From Roseobacter cerasinus (lineage in GTDB: Bacteria > Pseudomonadota > Alphaproteobacteria > Rhodobacterales > Rhodobacteraceae): a stretch of DNA of 64,000 nt. Numbering within the stretch: position 1 is the stretch's first letter; every line of letters begins with the position of its first letter. Where the stretch lies: positions 303,001 to 367,000 of the forward strand of contig NZ_BLIV01000002.1 in assembly GCF_009811755.1 (NCBI RefSeq). The letters are read 5' to 3'. The notes beneath the pieces were generated by a model, which was not told where the DNA came from, did no database searches, and saw only the letters and a list, made by a program, of their open reading frames with translations. Made by a program: the position numbers and the translations under genes. This document shows positions 17,809 through 28,374 of the stretch, piece after piece.

Positions 17809-20283
17809 TTAGCTCAGAGTACGCGTGACTTCTTCGCGCTCAAAGATTTCGATCACATCATCGGCGCGGATATCGTCATAGTTCTCAAACGCCATACCGC
17901 ATTCCTGACCTGACTGAACTTCGGCCACTTCATCCTTGAAGCGCTTGAGCGTTTTGAGAGTGCCTTCGTGAATCACGACGTTGTCGCGCAGCAGGCGCAC
18001 ACCGGCAGAGCGGCGCGCCACCCCTTCGGTCACCAGACAGCCAGCCACCTTGCCAACGCCTGTGACCTTGAAGACCTCTTTGATGGTCGCGTAACCGATA
18101 AAGTTCTCGCGAATCTCTGCGCTCAACAGGCCGGAGGCCGCCGCTTTCACATCGTCCACAAGGTCGTAGATCACTGAGTAATAGCGGATCTCAACACTTT
18201 TCTGATTCGCCGTGTTCCGGGCGGAGGCGTTGGCACGGACATTAAAGCCCATGATCGGCGCACCGCTGGCTTCGGCCAGACCGACATCCGTTTCGGTGAT
18301 CGCGCCCACTCCCGAGTGCAGCACGCGCACACGCACCTCATCGTTGCCGATCTTCTCCATCGCCTGAACGATGGCCTCGGCAGAGCCCTGCACGTCCGCT
18401 TTCACGAGAATCGGCAGCTCGCTGACATTCTCGTCCGCCTTGGCGTTGGCCATGAGCTGTTCGAGCGTGGTCGCAGCCCCCGCAGCGGCACGCTTGTCTT
18501 TCGCCGCCTGCTCGCGGTACTCGGCAATTTCCCGCGCTTGTGCTTCGGTCTCGGTCACGTTGAGAACATCGCCCGCTTCGGGCGTGCCGTTCAGACCCAG
18601 CACCTCAACTGGCACCGATGGCCCTGCTTTTTTGACGCGATCGCCCTTGTCGTTGATCAGCGCACGGACCTTGCCGTATTGCTCACCCACAACAAAGATA
18701 TCGCCCTGCTGCAACGTACCGTTTTGCACAAGAACGGTCGCTACCGGGCCACGACCGACGTCAAGTTGCGCTTCGATTACGGCACCCACGGCAGCCCGAT
18801 CCGGGTTCGCTTTAAGCTCCAGTATCTCCGCTTGCAACGCAATGGCTTCCAGCAGCTCGTCAAGGCCCTGACCGGAGATGGCAGAGACTTCGACGTCTTG
18901 CACATCACCTGACATCTTCTCAACGATCACCTCATGCTGAAGCAGATCAGTGCGCACCTTGTCCGGGTTCGCTTCGGGCTTGTCGATCTTGTTGATCGCC
19001 ACGATCATCGGCACTTCGGCCGCCTTGGCGTGGTTGATCGCCTCGATGGTCTGCGGCATCACGGCGTCATCCGCAGCGACCACAAGCACAACGATATCCG
19101 TGACCTGCGCGCCCCGCGACCGCATCGACGTGAAGGCCGCGTGGCCCGGTGTATCGAGGAAGCTGAGCACCTGCCCGCCATCGGTTGTCACCTGATAGGC
19201 ACCAATGTGCTGGGTGATGCCACCCGCTTCGCCCGCCACGACCTTCGCGTTGCGGATCGCGTCCAGCAGCGAGGTTTTGCCGTGGTCGACGTGACCCATG
19301 ATGGTGATGACCGGCGGGCGCGACTTGAGGTCATCTTCGGAGTCTTCGACCTCCTTGATCACGTCCTCGACGTCTGCGTCGGAGACCCGCACCACTTTAT
19401 GGCCGAATTCTTCGACAATCAGCTCGGCGGTGTCCTGATCAATGGTCTGGTTCTGCGTGACCATCATGCCATTCTGCATCAGCGCCTTCACAACGGCACC
19501 AACTTTTTCCGACATGCGGTTGGCCAGCTCCGAGACGACAATCGCCTCGGGCACCTGCACGTCGCGCATCACCTTCTCGCGCTCAACCGGGCCGCCCATT
19601 GCTTTTTGCCGGGCGCGCTCCTGCTTGCGCTTCATCGCCGCCATGGACCGTTGACGCCCACCGTCCCCACCGGCCAGCGCCTGGTTCAAGGTCAGCTTGC
19701 CCGAACGGCGATTGTCGTCACCACCCTTGCCGCCGCGGCGGTTGTTGTCGCGATCACGGTCCTGCTGCTTGCGCGGCGCAGCATCAGGCGCCTTTGTGTT
19801 CGGTTGGCGCGCAACGACGGGCTCTGCCGCCGGTGCAGCAGCGGCCTTGGCAGCGGCTTCGGCCTCCTGCTTGCGGCGCGCATCTTCCTCCGCCTTGGCT
19901 TTCAGGCTTTCCTCGCGCTCGCGCTCGGCTTGTTCCTTGGCTTCCTGCTCGGCCCGACGGCGTTCGCGCTCTTCCGCGCGCGCCTTCTCTTCCGCAGCCC
20001 GCGCCGCAGCTTCTTCGACCTCGCGGGCTTTGGCCGCCTGAACCGCCTTCAAGCGGCGTTCCATCTCCGCATCGGAGATCCCGGCAGGTCGCTTTGACGG
20101 ATCCCCAACAGTCGCCCCGCCCGAGCCAGACTTCGATGCACCCGGTTTGGGCACCACAACGCGCTTGCGCTTGGTTTCGACCACGACGTTCTTGGTCCGT
20201 CCGTGGCTAAAGCTTTGCTTTACGTTGCCCGGACGTGCGCTTCCGCGCAGACCCAATGTTTTTTTGCCGTCAGTATCGCTCAT
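17809..20283 (-). CDS. infB: Translation initiation factor IF-2
   Basis: GTPase that places initiator tRNA on the ribosome. 824 aa. The N-terminal 1-230 is a long charged, low-complexity region rich in K, E, R and A, predicted helical; then the short IF2_N-like region, the G domain with [15 protein letters not shown] near 331, [12 protein letters not shown] near 376 and NKID near 432, and the C-terminal fMet-tRNA-binding C2 domain. Last gene of rimP-nusA-ylxR-infB. Confidence 0.97.
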   Translation of the reverse strand: MSDTDGKKTLGLRGSARPGNVKQSFSHGRTKNVVVETKRKRVVVPKPGASKSGSGGATVGDPSKRPAGISDAEMERRLKAVQAAKAREVEEAAARAAEEKARAEERERRRAEQEAKEQAEREREESLKAKAEEDARRKQEAEAAAKAAAAPAAEPVVARQPNTKAPDAAPRKQQDRDRDNNRRGGKGGDDNRRSGKLTLNQALAGGDGGRQRSMAAMKRKQERARQKAMGGPVEREKVMRDVQVPEAIVVSELANRMSEKVGAVVKALMQNGMMVTQNQTIDQDTAELIVEEFGHKVVRVSDADVEDVIKEVEDSEDDLKSRPPVITIMGHVDHGKTSLLDAIRNAKVVAGEAGGITQHIGAYQVTTDGGQVLSFLDTPGHAAFTSMRSRGAQVTDIVVLVVAADDAVMPQTIEAINHAKAAEVPMIVAINKIDKPEANPDKVRTDLLQHEVIVEKMSGDVQDVEVSAISGQGLDELLEAIALQAEILELKANPDRAAVGAVIEAQLDVGRGPVATVLVQNGTLQQGDIFVVGEQYGKVRALINDKGDRVKKAGPSVPVEVLGLNGTPEAGDVLNVTETEAQAREIAEYREQAAKDKRAAAGAATTLEQLMANAKADENVSELPILVKADVQGSAEAIVQAMEKIGNDEVRVRVLHSGVGAITETDVGLAEASGAPIMGFNVRANASARNTANQKSVEIRYYSVIYDLVDDVKAAASGLLSAEIRENFIGYATIKEVFKVTGVGKVAGCLVTEGVARRSAGVRLLRDNVVIHEGTLKTLKRFKDEVAEVQSGQECGMAFENYDDIRADDVIEIFEREEVTRTLS

Positions 20284-20292
20284 GAAGCTCGT

Positions 20293-20922
20293 CTATCCTT
20301 TCGAGTGGCCGATGCCACCCTCGTTTTCGCGCACGCCTTTTAATCGGTTGGCTTCCTCTACAACACGTTGCGTGAGTCCACCAGAGGCGAGCGCCCCATG
20401 TATCACAGTTTGACGTCCGAATGCCAAACCCAATTCATCTGCCGTCAACCAGCCAATATAGTGGCCGAAGTGCGGCGTGCTCAGTTTCGATTTGCCACGC
20501 CCCGATCCATCCACCGCCTGGATCAGAACCTCGGCTTCTTCCATCTGCAGCCAGCTTTTGACCTTCTCATAGCCCGCGACCGCCTTGCCTGCCTTGCGCT
20601 GCAGCGAGATCAGATCGACCACGCGCCGCGCCAGCTGTGTCTCGACCTCGGCAATCAGCCCCTCCGGCGCCTGAACGGGTTTCTTCGCACCCCGAGCAAA
20701 CAGCTTCTTGTCCACGGCCTTTTGCAGCGCCGCCCGATCCGCCGCCACGTAAAAGCCCCGCCCGGGCAGTTTGCCCAGAATATCAGGCACCACGCGATCA
20801 TCCGGCCCGGCCACAAAGCGGATCAGCCCGTATTTCGGCTGCAACTCACCTGTGGCAATGCACTTGCGACCAGGACCGTCACCACGATCTTTTGGAGCGC
20901 CACCGCGACCCATCAGGCTCAT
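20293..20922 (-). CDS. YlxR-L7Ae RNA-binding fusion
   Basis: 209 aa. Residues about 15-95 are a YlxR/DUF448 domain (RKCIATGE, IRFVAGPDDRVVPD, LPGRGFYV); residues about 100-190 resemble the L7Ae/YlxQ ribosomal fold (LISLQRKAGKAVAGYEKV, then EVLIQAVDGSGRGKSK). In Bacillus the two are separate genes at this locus. It sits 13 bp after nusA and 9 bp before infB, consistent with a role in transcript or ribosome assembly. Biochemical function unproven. Confidence 0.85.
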   Translation of the reverse strand: MSLMGRGGAPKDRGDGPGRKCIATGELQPKYGLIRFVAGPDDRVVPDILGKLPGRGFYVAADRAALQKAVDKKLFARGAKKPVQAPEGLIAEVETQLARRVVDLISLQRKAGKAVAGYEKVKSWLQMEEAEVLIQAVDGSGRGKSKLSTPHFGHYIGWLTADELGLAFGRQTVIHGALASGGLTQRVVEEANRLKGVRENEGGIGHSKG

Positions 20923-20935
20923 CCGAGGCCTGAAA

Positions 20936-22558
<1,623 letters not shown>

Positions 22559-23137
22559 TTACAGGTCTCCCTCAGCAGACTGATCCGTCTGGATCTCGTC
22601 AAATTTTGTCTCATCGATGGCGCCCGACGCTTTGCGCTGGCGCAGCATCTCCTTGATCAGGTCATCGGTCAGAACGAGTTTCGCATCCGACAACCAATCA
22701 AACTTCAGACCAATCGTGCCTTCCGCCACATTGATCAGCACCTCGTCATCCTCAATGCCCGCCAACTCGCCCTTGAAGCGCCGGCGCCCGTCGATCATCT
22801 CGCCCGTCTCGATCTTGGCCTCGTAGCCTTCGAACATCTCGAAGTCCTTGAGCCGCGTCAGCGGGCGGTCGATGCCCGGACTAGACACCTCTAGCGTGTA
22901 TTCATCGAGAATCGGGTCTTCGACATCAAGGATTGCACTGACCGCCTGGCTGATCTCGGCGCAGTCATCGACCTCGATGCCCCCCTCGGGCTTGTCGGCC
23001 ATGATCTGCAGTGTCGTACTCTTGCCCGACATCAGCCGCACACGCACAAGTTCAAACCCCATATCCTCGATCACCGGGGTGATGATCTCGGCCATGCGGC
23101 GGTCGATGGCGGCTTTGGCAATCAGGTCGTTGGTCAT
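22559..23137 (-). CDS. rimP: Ribosome maturation factor RimP
   Basis: Assists 30S subunit assembly. From ATG 23137 it is 192 aa, [18 protein letters not shown] onward; a GTG at 23152 is an alternative that would begin exactly at the end of the terminator T-run. The conserved region [21 protein letters not shown] is near residues 85-105 of the product, together with the N-terminal GFELVRVRL strand. First gene of the nusA operon. The extra C-terminal tail from about 165 is variable in the family. Confidence 0.92.
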   Translation of the reverse strand: MTNDLIAKAAIDRRMAEIITPVIEDMGFELVRVRLMSGKSTTLQIMADKPEGGIEVDDCAEISQAVSAILDVEDPILDEYTLEVSSPGIDRPLTRLKDFEMFEGYEAKIETGEMIDGRRRFKGELAGIEDDEVLINVAEGTIGLKFDWLSDAKLVLTDDLIKEMLRQRKASGAIDETKFDEIQTDQSAEGDL

Positions 23138-23152
23138 CGGTCTTTCAGGCAC

Positions 23153-23175
23153 AAAAAAACGGGCGCGCGGCCCGT
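23153..23175 (-). terminator. Intrinsic terminator in the rimP leader
   Basis: On the minus strand ACGGGC pairs with GCCCGT around CGCGC, followed by a run of six to seven T that ends at 23153. It sits between a good promoter (23230-23258) and rimP, only 15 bases before ATG 23137, so rimP transcription must read through it. An attenuator is the simplest reading. Confidence 0.75.
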
Positions 23176-23229
23176 GTCGTGTTTCGGTGGAGCGTTTGGT
23201 GTGGACCCGAACGCGCCGCTGTTGTGACG

Positions 23230-23258
23230 GATATACGTGCGGGGCGGTGAGTCTGCAA
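23230..23258 (-). promoter_or_regulatory. rimP-nusA-infB promoter
   Basis: Minus-strand TTGCAG (23258-23253), 17 bp, TATATC (23235-23230). The hexamers are almost identical to those of dnaK. The RNA should start near 23223, giving a leader of about 50 nt before the terminator stem. Confidence 0.6.
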
Positions 23259-23270
23259 CCCCTGATCGCG

Positions 23271-24167
23271 TCAGCCCATCCACCACCGCTCTGCCGCGCG
23301 TAGGTTGTCGAGCGGCGCGCGGGTTCCGATCATCGTTGGGATCTGCACGTCTCGCACCGCAACCGAGCTGAGCCGCCGTGTGTCGGGCAGCAGCGCCAAT
23401 TGGTCCAATCCGGCCACAAGGCCTGGGTCCGCGAGGTCCGCCACATCAACAAACCCCTCGCGCAGCGCCTCGACTCGCACCTGATCAGACGGAATCGAGA
23501 CCAGCTCCACGCTGTCGAACCAGCCCGCGTCATCGTCCTTGTAATGCGTCTCGACCCGCTGGCCGATGACCTGTCGCCCGGGCAGGAAACGGTGCAAGCG
23601 ATAAAGCCCGGTGCCGATGCCCTCGGCCATCGCCTGCGCGATAGTGCCCGCCGGGTAGATCACCAATTGTGGCGCCGAGAGGCGATAGGGAAAATCTGCA
23701 TCAGGTGCAGTCAGCGTGATCCGCACCCGGTTTGGGGCAATGGAGTCAATCGCCGCGACATCAGCCAAAAGCGTCTCGCGGTGCAGCGCGAGCGAGGCCA
23801 CCACATCCTCCGCTGTGAACCCCGCGTCATTGTGGAACTGCACATCACGCCGCAGCTCCAGCTCCCAGATGCGGGCATCTGCGCTGCCGTGCCAAGCTGT
23901 GGCAAGCTCACCGCGCAGGGTGCCATCAGCGCTCACTTCGGTCAGCGTGTCAAAGATGAGACCAGACATAGCGACCTGCATGAACAGCCCTTGGGTCGCG
24001 CGCCCATCAAAACTGTCATCGCGCGCAGCACCCGACAGCGCCATACGTAATCGTCCACCCCGCTTTGGCTGAGGCCCGGCCGAAACACCCGTTGCGGCCA
24101 GCAACGCCGCCGCCGCACCCGAGGCAAAGAGCCCCCGTCGGTCGATATGCCGCCGCGCGCGGCTCAT
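23271..24167 (-). CDS. Shortened oligopeptide-type substrate-binding protein
   Basis: 298 aa with a twin-arginine-like signal ([18 protein letters not shown]). Residues 35-260 match the N-terminal part of family 5 solute-binding proteins (peptide/nickel type): [54 protein letters not shown] and [14 protein letters not shown]. About 200 residues of the second lobe are absent, yet the end [11 protein letters not shown] resembles the normal family end. No stop or frameshift is visible. Its ATG overlaps the pip stop (ATGA), so translation is coupled. No permease or ATPase adjoins. A natural miniature form is more likely than decay, but this is inference. Confidence 0.72.
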   Translation of the reverse strand: MSRARRHIDRRGLFASGAAAALLAATGVSAGPQPKRGGRLRMALSGAARDDSFDGRATQGLFMQVAMSGLIFDTLTEVSADGTLRGELATAWHGSADARIWELELRRDVQFHNDAGFTAEDVVASLALHRETLLADVAAIDSIAPNRVRITLTAPDADFPYRLSAPQLVIYPAGTIAQAMAEGIGTGLYRLHRFLPGRQVIGQRVETHYKDDDAGWFDSVELVSIPSDQVRVEALREGFVDVADLADPGLVAGLDQLALLPDTRRLSSVAVRDVQIPTMIGTRAPLDNLRAAERWWMG

Positions 24168-25135
24168 TTGCCCGCGATCCGATCCATGCTGCGCACCAGC
24201 TCCGCACTGATCCCCGGCTCGGACAGCGCGTGGCCAGCATTGCGCACCATCTTCAGCTCCGCATTGTCCCAGCGCTGCGCCAGCGCATAGGCGCTGTCGG
24301 GCGGGCAGATCATGTCATAGCGGCCCTGCACAATCACGCCCGGGATATGCGCAATGCGTCCCATATGCGCGAGGATCTGGCCATCAAACTCCAGAAATCC
24401 GCCGTTAGAAAAATAGTGATTCTCCAGCCGGGCAAAGGCCCGCGCATAGTCCCCCGGGCTTTCGCCAGTCGACCCGGACGAATGGATCGACGCCAGTGCA
24501 TTCTCCCAGGATGACCAGGCGCGGGCATAGCGCGTCTCAATATTCATATCGCCGGAAAAGAGCCGGCGACGGTAGGCCTCGATCAGGTCGCCGCGCTCAT
24601 CCTCGGGGATCAGCGCCGTGAACCGCGCCCAGACCTCGGGCCAGAACTTGCCCGCGCCACCGCCATAGAACCAGTCCAGCTCTCCCTTCGTCATCAGGAA
24701 GACACCACGCAGAACGATATGCCGCACATGATCGGGATGCGCCTGCGCATAGATCAGCGCCAGCGTGGCCCCCCAGCTGCCACCAAAGACGATCCAGTCG
24801 TCGATCTCCAGATCGCGGCGGATGAACTCGATATCATCCACCAAATGCCAGGTGGTGTTGTGCGTCACGCTTGCATGCGGGCGCGACCGGCCACAGCCAC
24901 GCTGATCGAACAGGATCACGCGATAAATCTCAGGGTCGAAATACCGCCGCATCGCCGGGCTGCACCCGCCACCCGGGCCCCCGTGCAGCACGATCACGGG
25001 CACGCCACGCGGGTTGCCGCACTGCTCCACATAGATCTTGTGGCCCTGCCCCACGTCCAGCATCCGCTGATCGAACGGGTCGATCGGCGGATACAGGTAT
25101 TGGACTGCGCGCTTTTGGTCCGAGAATTTATCCAT
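24164..25135 (-). CDS. pip: Proline iminopeptidase
   Basis: Alpha/beta-hydrolase that removes N-terminal proline from peptides in the cytoplasm. 323 aa from ATG 25135, typical of the family; upstream in-frame codons to 25189 run over the ubiG start and are unlikely. Oxyanion motif LHGGPGGGCSP near 52, DQRGCGRS near 78, nucleophile GGSWGATLAL near 113 and histidine in NAGHALSEPG near the end. Divergent from ubiG and coupled to the mini binding protein, which hints at joint peptide use. Confidence 0.93.
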   Translation of the reverse strand: MDKFSDQKRAVQYLYPPIDPFDQRMLDVGQGHKIYVEQCGNPRGVPVIVLHGGPGGGCSPAMRRYFDPEIYRVILFDQRGCGRSRPHASVTHNTTWHLVDDIEFIRRDLEIDDWIVFGGSWGATLALIYAQAHPDHVRHIVLRGVFLMTKGELDWFYGGGAGKFWPEVWARFTALIPEDERGDLIEAYRRRLFSGDMNIETRYARAWSSWENALASIHSSGSTGESPGDYARAFARLENHYFSNGGFLEFDGQILAHMGRIAHIPGVIVQGRYDMICPPDSAYALAQRWDNAELKMVRNAGHALSEPGISAELVRSMDRIAGK

Positions 25136-25183
25136 TACGGGCCTATATAATACGAAATCGCACTTGAGCACATGGAGATCAGA

Positions 25184-25930
25184 ATGCAAGCGCCACAGAC
25201 CACTGTTGACCCCTCAGAGATCGCTAAATTTGAGGCGATGGCGGCGGAGTGGTGGGATGAAAACGGCAAGTTCAAACCGCTGCACATGCTGAACCCCTGC
25301 CGGTTGGACTATATCACCGCTCAAATCGCAGCGGAATATGACCGAGATCTGAAGGCCGACGCGCCGTTCAACGGGCTGCGTATCCTCGACATCGGCTGTG
25401 GCGGCGGGCTTTTGTCAGAGCCCATGGCGCGTCTGGGCGCCGAAGTGGTGGGCGCCGATGCCGCTGAGCGCAACATCCCCGTGGCGCAGATCCATGCGGA
25501 GCAGTCCGGGCTGACCATCGACTATCGCCACACGACGGCAGAGGACATGGCAGAAGCGGGCGAGCAATTCGACGTGGTACTGAACATGGAGGTGGTTGAG
25601 CACGTCGCCTCACCCATCGACTACCTGACCGCCTGCCGAAAGCTACTGAAACCCGGCGGGCTGCACATCTGCTCGACGCTGAACCGCAATCCGAAATCCT
25701 ACATGATGGCGATCATCGGGGCGGAGCACGTGATGCGCTGGCTGCCCAAAGGAACGCATGAGTGGTCGAAGTTCATCACACCCGATGAGCTTTACGACCT
25801 GCTGCGGGATGCCGGGCTCGACCCGGTGGATCGCAAAGGGTTTGTCTTCAACCCGCTGTCATGGTCCTGGCGCCTGTCAGACCGGGATTTGAGCGTGAAC
25901 TACGTGACGGCAAGTGTGAAACCCACCTGA
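25184..25930 (+). CDS. ubiG: Ubiquinone O-methyltransferase
   Basis: Performs both O-methylations in ubiquinone synthesis with S-adenosylmethionine. 248 aa. Start ATG 25184 is chosen because GGAGATCAG lies just upstream; an ATG at 25172 overlaps that binding site. Motifs: [17 protein letters not shown] (family N-terminus), [20 protein letters not shown] (SAM site, near 65-84), [14 protein letters not shown] and the C-terminal YVTASVK. TATAAT at 25146-25151 could be its -10; I see no matching -35. Confidence 0.95.
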   Translation: MQAPQTTVDPSEIAKFEAMAAEWWDENGKFKPLHMLNPCRLDYITAQIAAEYDRDLKADAPFNGLRILDIGCGGGLLSEPMARLGAEVVGADAAERNIPVAQIHAEQSGLTIDYRHTTAEDMAEAGEQFDVVLNMEVVEHVASPIDYLTACRKLLKPGGLHICSTLNRNPKSYMMAIIGAEHVMRWLPKGTHEWSKFITPDELYDLLRDAGLDPVDRKGFVFNPLSWSWRLSDRDLSVNYVTASVKPT

Positions 25931-25975
25931 CCCGCAGGCCATTGCAAGCACCAAACCTCTGATCCGGTGCGCCCA

Positions 25976-26017
25976 GCCAGCATCGCTGGCCAGCGCCCGC
26001 CCCCCTTCGATGGGGGG
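25976..26017. repeat. Two hairpins between convergent ubiG and marR
   Basis: GCCAGC/GCTGGC (25976-25981 with 25985-25990) is followed by a six-C and six-G stem (26000-26005 with 26012-26017) around TTCGAT. There is no T-run on the plus side. They probably mark the 3' ends of both transcripts. Confidence 0.45.
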
Positions 26018-26060
26018 AAGGGTGCTTCCCCCGCCGCCAGCACATCATGACAGACGGAGA

Positions 26061-26504
26061 CTAAGCGTCCTCACCCAGCTGACGGCGCATCTCTCGCAGG
26101 ATCGGCAGCGCCTCGCGCACCTGGGCATCGCCCAGTTTCTCGACCACCTGATTGATCAACGGTGTGATCGACCCCACCGCATGATCGCGCGCCTGCCGCC
26201 CCGCCGGGCTGATCGCCACCATCTTGCGCCGTGCATCATCCCAGTCGGGCCGGATATGCACATAGCCCGCCCACTCCAGCTTGCTCAACGTGTTGGTCAT
26301 CGCGCCGCGCGTCACATGAAAGGTCTCGGCCAACTGCGCCGGGGTGCGCTCGTCCATCGTATGCGCCAGATGGTTCAGCACCGAAAAATGAGAGATTTCC
26401 ATGCCCTTCGGCAGCACCTTGCTCAGCCGGGCGCGCACCATCTGGTCCGCCGCGAGCACCTCGCTAAAGAGGGCAATCGCCAATGCATTTCGGTCGTCGC
26501 TCAT
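26061..26504 (-). CDS. MarR-family transcriptional regulator
   Basis: Winged-helix repressor of 147 aa. ATG 26504 shares a base with the TGA of the upstream nitrilase gene (TGATG), so they are coupled. The DNA-binding helices lie near 45-90 (HFSVLNHLAHTMDERTPAQL and MTNTLSKLEWAGYVHIRPD), with the wing DARRKMVAISPAG. It is last in grxC-nitrilase-marR. The ligand and targets are unknown; autoregulation of its own operon would be usual. Confidence 0.85.
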   Translation of the reverse strand: MSDDRNALAIALFSEVLAADQMVRARLSKVLPKGMEISHFSVLNHLAHTMDERTPAQLAETFHVTRGAMTNTLSKLEWAGYVHIRPDWDDARRKMVAISPAGRQARDHAVGSITPLINQVVEKLGDAQVREALPILREMRRQLGEDA

Positions 26505-27334
26505 CAAGGCCCATCGAATGGTCGCGCATTTGCAAGGCTCGGCACACGGCCGCGCGCCTTCGCTACTTCTCCCATATCGATGTCCGTCATGTAAACGCCT
26601 GGGGCCTCATCTGCGTCCATTTGGACCTCGCCCCAGGGGGTGACGACCAGTGAATGCCCGTAGGTTCGGCGTGTCTTGTGCCGCTTGCTTGCATGTTCGC
26701 CGGTCTGCGCGGGCGCCAGCACGAAACACCCCGTCTCAATGGCTCGCGCGCGCAACAGCGTATGCCAATGTGTGGCACCGGTGACGGGCGAAAAAGCCGC
26801 CGGAACCGTCAAGATCTGCGCGCCTGCATTGGCCAAGGCTGCATACAACTTGGGAAAGCGGATATCGTAACAGATCGACAGACCGACCGGCGCGAACTCG
26901 GTCTGGGCGATCACCGCTTGCGCCCCAGGCCGGTAGCCTTCGGATTCGCGCCAGGTCTCTTCCGGCGTCACATCCACGTCGAACATGTGGATCTTATCAT
27001 ATCGCGCAACGATCTCGCCCTGCGGATCAATCATAAAAGACCGGTTGGCAAAGCGCCCGTCAGCGTCCTGCGTCTTCAGCGCCAAAGACCCGATCAACAG
27101 CCAGATGCCATGCGATTTCGCTTCGGCCCGCAGCGCCGCCAGCGTCATGTCATCCTCTTCAGGCTGCAGCACAGCATTCTGATGTGACCGGCTGGTCGAG
27201 ATGCAGTTGCTGACCTCAGGTGTCAGGACAAACCGCGCACCCCGCGTTGCTGCCTCCCGAACGAACCTGAGTGTCACGGCCAGATTGGCCGTCGGCTCAT
27301 CCGAGACATTCAGCTGCAGCAGCGCGGTGCGCAT
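26504..27334 (-). CDS. Carbon-nitrogen hydrolase (Nit1 type)
   Basis: Nitrilase-superfamily amidase, 276 aa. Catalytic triad: E in VLTPEVSN near 40, K in RYDKIHMFD near 114 and C in GLSICYDIRFPKLY near 155. The sequence pattern is closest to Nit1/NIT family enzymes, which deaminate damaged glutathione in other organisms; the adjoining glutaredoxin gene fits that theme, but substrate assignment is inference. TAATG joins the grxC stop to this start at 27334. Confidence 0.85.
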   Translation of the reverse strand: MRTALLQLNVSDEPTANLAVTLRFVREAATRGARFVLTPEVSNCISTSRSHQNAVLQPEEDDMTLAALRAEAKSHGIWLLIGSLALKTQDADGRFANRSFMIDPQGEIVARYDKIHMFDVDVTPEETWRESEGYRPGAQAVIAQTEFAPVGLSICYDIRFPKLYAALANAGAQILTVPAAFSPVTGATHWHTLLRARAIETGCFVLAPAQTGEHASKRHKTRRTYGHSLVVTPWGEVQMDADEAPGVYMTDIDMGEVAKARGRVPSLANARPFDGP

Positions 27335-27591
27335 TACGCCGCAAGCAGTGCGTCAAGCTTGCCTGCACGTTCCAGCGCATAGAGATCATCGCACCCACCC
27401 ACATGGGTTTCACCTACAAAGATCTGTGGCACCGTCCGCCCACCGTTTGCACGTTGGATCATCTCGGGCTTGCGGTTGGGGTTCGCCAGAACATCAACTT
27501 CAGAAAAGCTGACACCTTTCTGTGTCAGAAGCCGTTTCGCGGCGTGGCAGAAACCGCAGAGCGGGGAGATGTAGATTTCAACAGGTTGCAT
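27334..27591 (-). CDS. grxC: Glutaredoxin 3
   Basis: 85-aa glutathione-dependent thiol reductase. Active site PLCGFCHAAKRLL with CGFC where CPYC is the classical form; GGRTVPQIFVGETHVGGCDDLYALE contains the cis-proline and glutathione-binding GG. First gene of the small operon with the nitrilase and MarR genes. It lies 36 bp from comF, same direction, so comF may feed into it. Confidence 0.93.
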   Translation of the reverse strand: MQPVEIYISPLCGFCHAAKRLLTQKGVSFSEVDVLANPNRKPEMIQRANGGRTVPQIFVGETHVGGCDDLYALERAGKLDALLAA

Positions 27592-27627
27592 GATCGTTCC
27601 CTAAAACACAAAGCGTCGATGCGGAAC

Positions 27628-28356
27628 TTAGGCATCCCGCACCGTTCGCGCCAGTGTTACGACGTATACCGGCCCTGATCCTGCCGCAAGACAAGCATCT
27701 GCGGCAACGGCAAGGGTGGCCCCTGACGTCAAGACGTCATCAACAAGCAGAACCGGCCGCGCGACCAACCGATGACGGCGACGCGGATGCACCGAAATGG
27801 CGCCCTTGACGGAAGAAAACCGCACTTCGCGCGTCATGCCCTCCATCGGTGGTGTGCGCTTCGGACGCTGCAACAGATCAGGACAGATCGGCAGGCCCGT
27901 TTGCTTTGCCAAAGCCTGCGCCAAAAGGGCAGATTGGTTGTAGCGCCGCTTGACCATGCGCGTCCAATGCAGGGGAACGGGCGCGATGATCATGTTCTCT
28001 TTCGGAAAATCCGCGATCGCCTGCGCCATCCACTTGGCTGCGGGTGTCGCAATCTCCTGCCGGTCCCCGTGTTTGAGGCCCAGCACCAGCCGCCGACCAT
28101 TGTCCTTGTAGATCAGCGCAGAACGCCCGCGATGCCAGGGGCGGGGCCTGCGCATGCAGTCATCACATTTCAGTGCATCACTACGATCATCCCCCGGAAG
28201 CGGCGCGCCGCAGCCGTCGCAGATGGCGCCGCCGATAAACTGCGTGTCCCGCCAGCAGGTGCCGCAGAGTCCAAAATCGCTGAGCACCTTGTCACCACAG
28301 CCCAGGCAGCGTGGCGGATAAATCGTCGATACTGCGGTTTGAAAACTGAACGCCAC
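27628..28356 (-). CDS. comF: ComF-family phosphoribosyltransferase-like protein
   Basis: Double-zinc-finger plus phosphoribosyltransferase fold, linked to DNA uptake in competent bacteria; its role here is unknown. About 242 aa from GTG 28356, chosen because GAGGGAAA precedes it and the longer frame to 28452 would run over the divergent methyltransferase gene. Cysteine pairs CLGCG, LCGTC, CDGCG and a later CDDC bind zinc; VLLVDDVLTSGATL near 205 is the PRPP loop. The 18-bp divergent gap with the methyltransferase gene must hold both starts. Confidence 0.85.
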   Translation of the reverse strand: MAFSFQTAVSTIYPPRCLGCGDKVLSDFGLCGTCWRDTQFIGGAICDGCGAPLPGDDRSDALKCDDCMRRPRPWHRGRSALIYKDNGRRLVLGLKHGDRQEIATPAAKWMAQAIADFPKENMIIAPVPLHWTRMVKRRYNQSALLAQALAKQTGLPICPDLLQRPKRTPPMEGMTREVRFSSVKGAISVHPRRRHRLVARPVLLVDDVLTSGATLAVAADACLAAGSGPVYVVTLARTVRDA

Positions 28357-28374
28357 CGGCTTACTTTCCCTCTC

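Noticed and set aside
23271-24167. Pseudogene call for the short binding protein
   Set aside because: The frame is clean, start coupling is kept and the family-like end is present, so a miniature gene fits better than a remnant.
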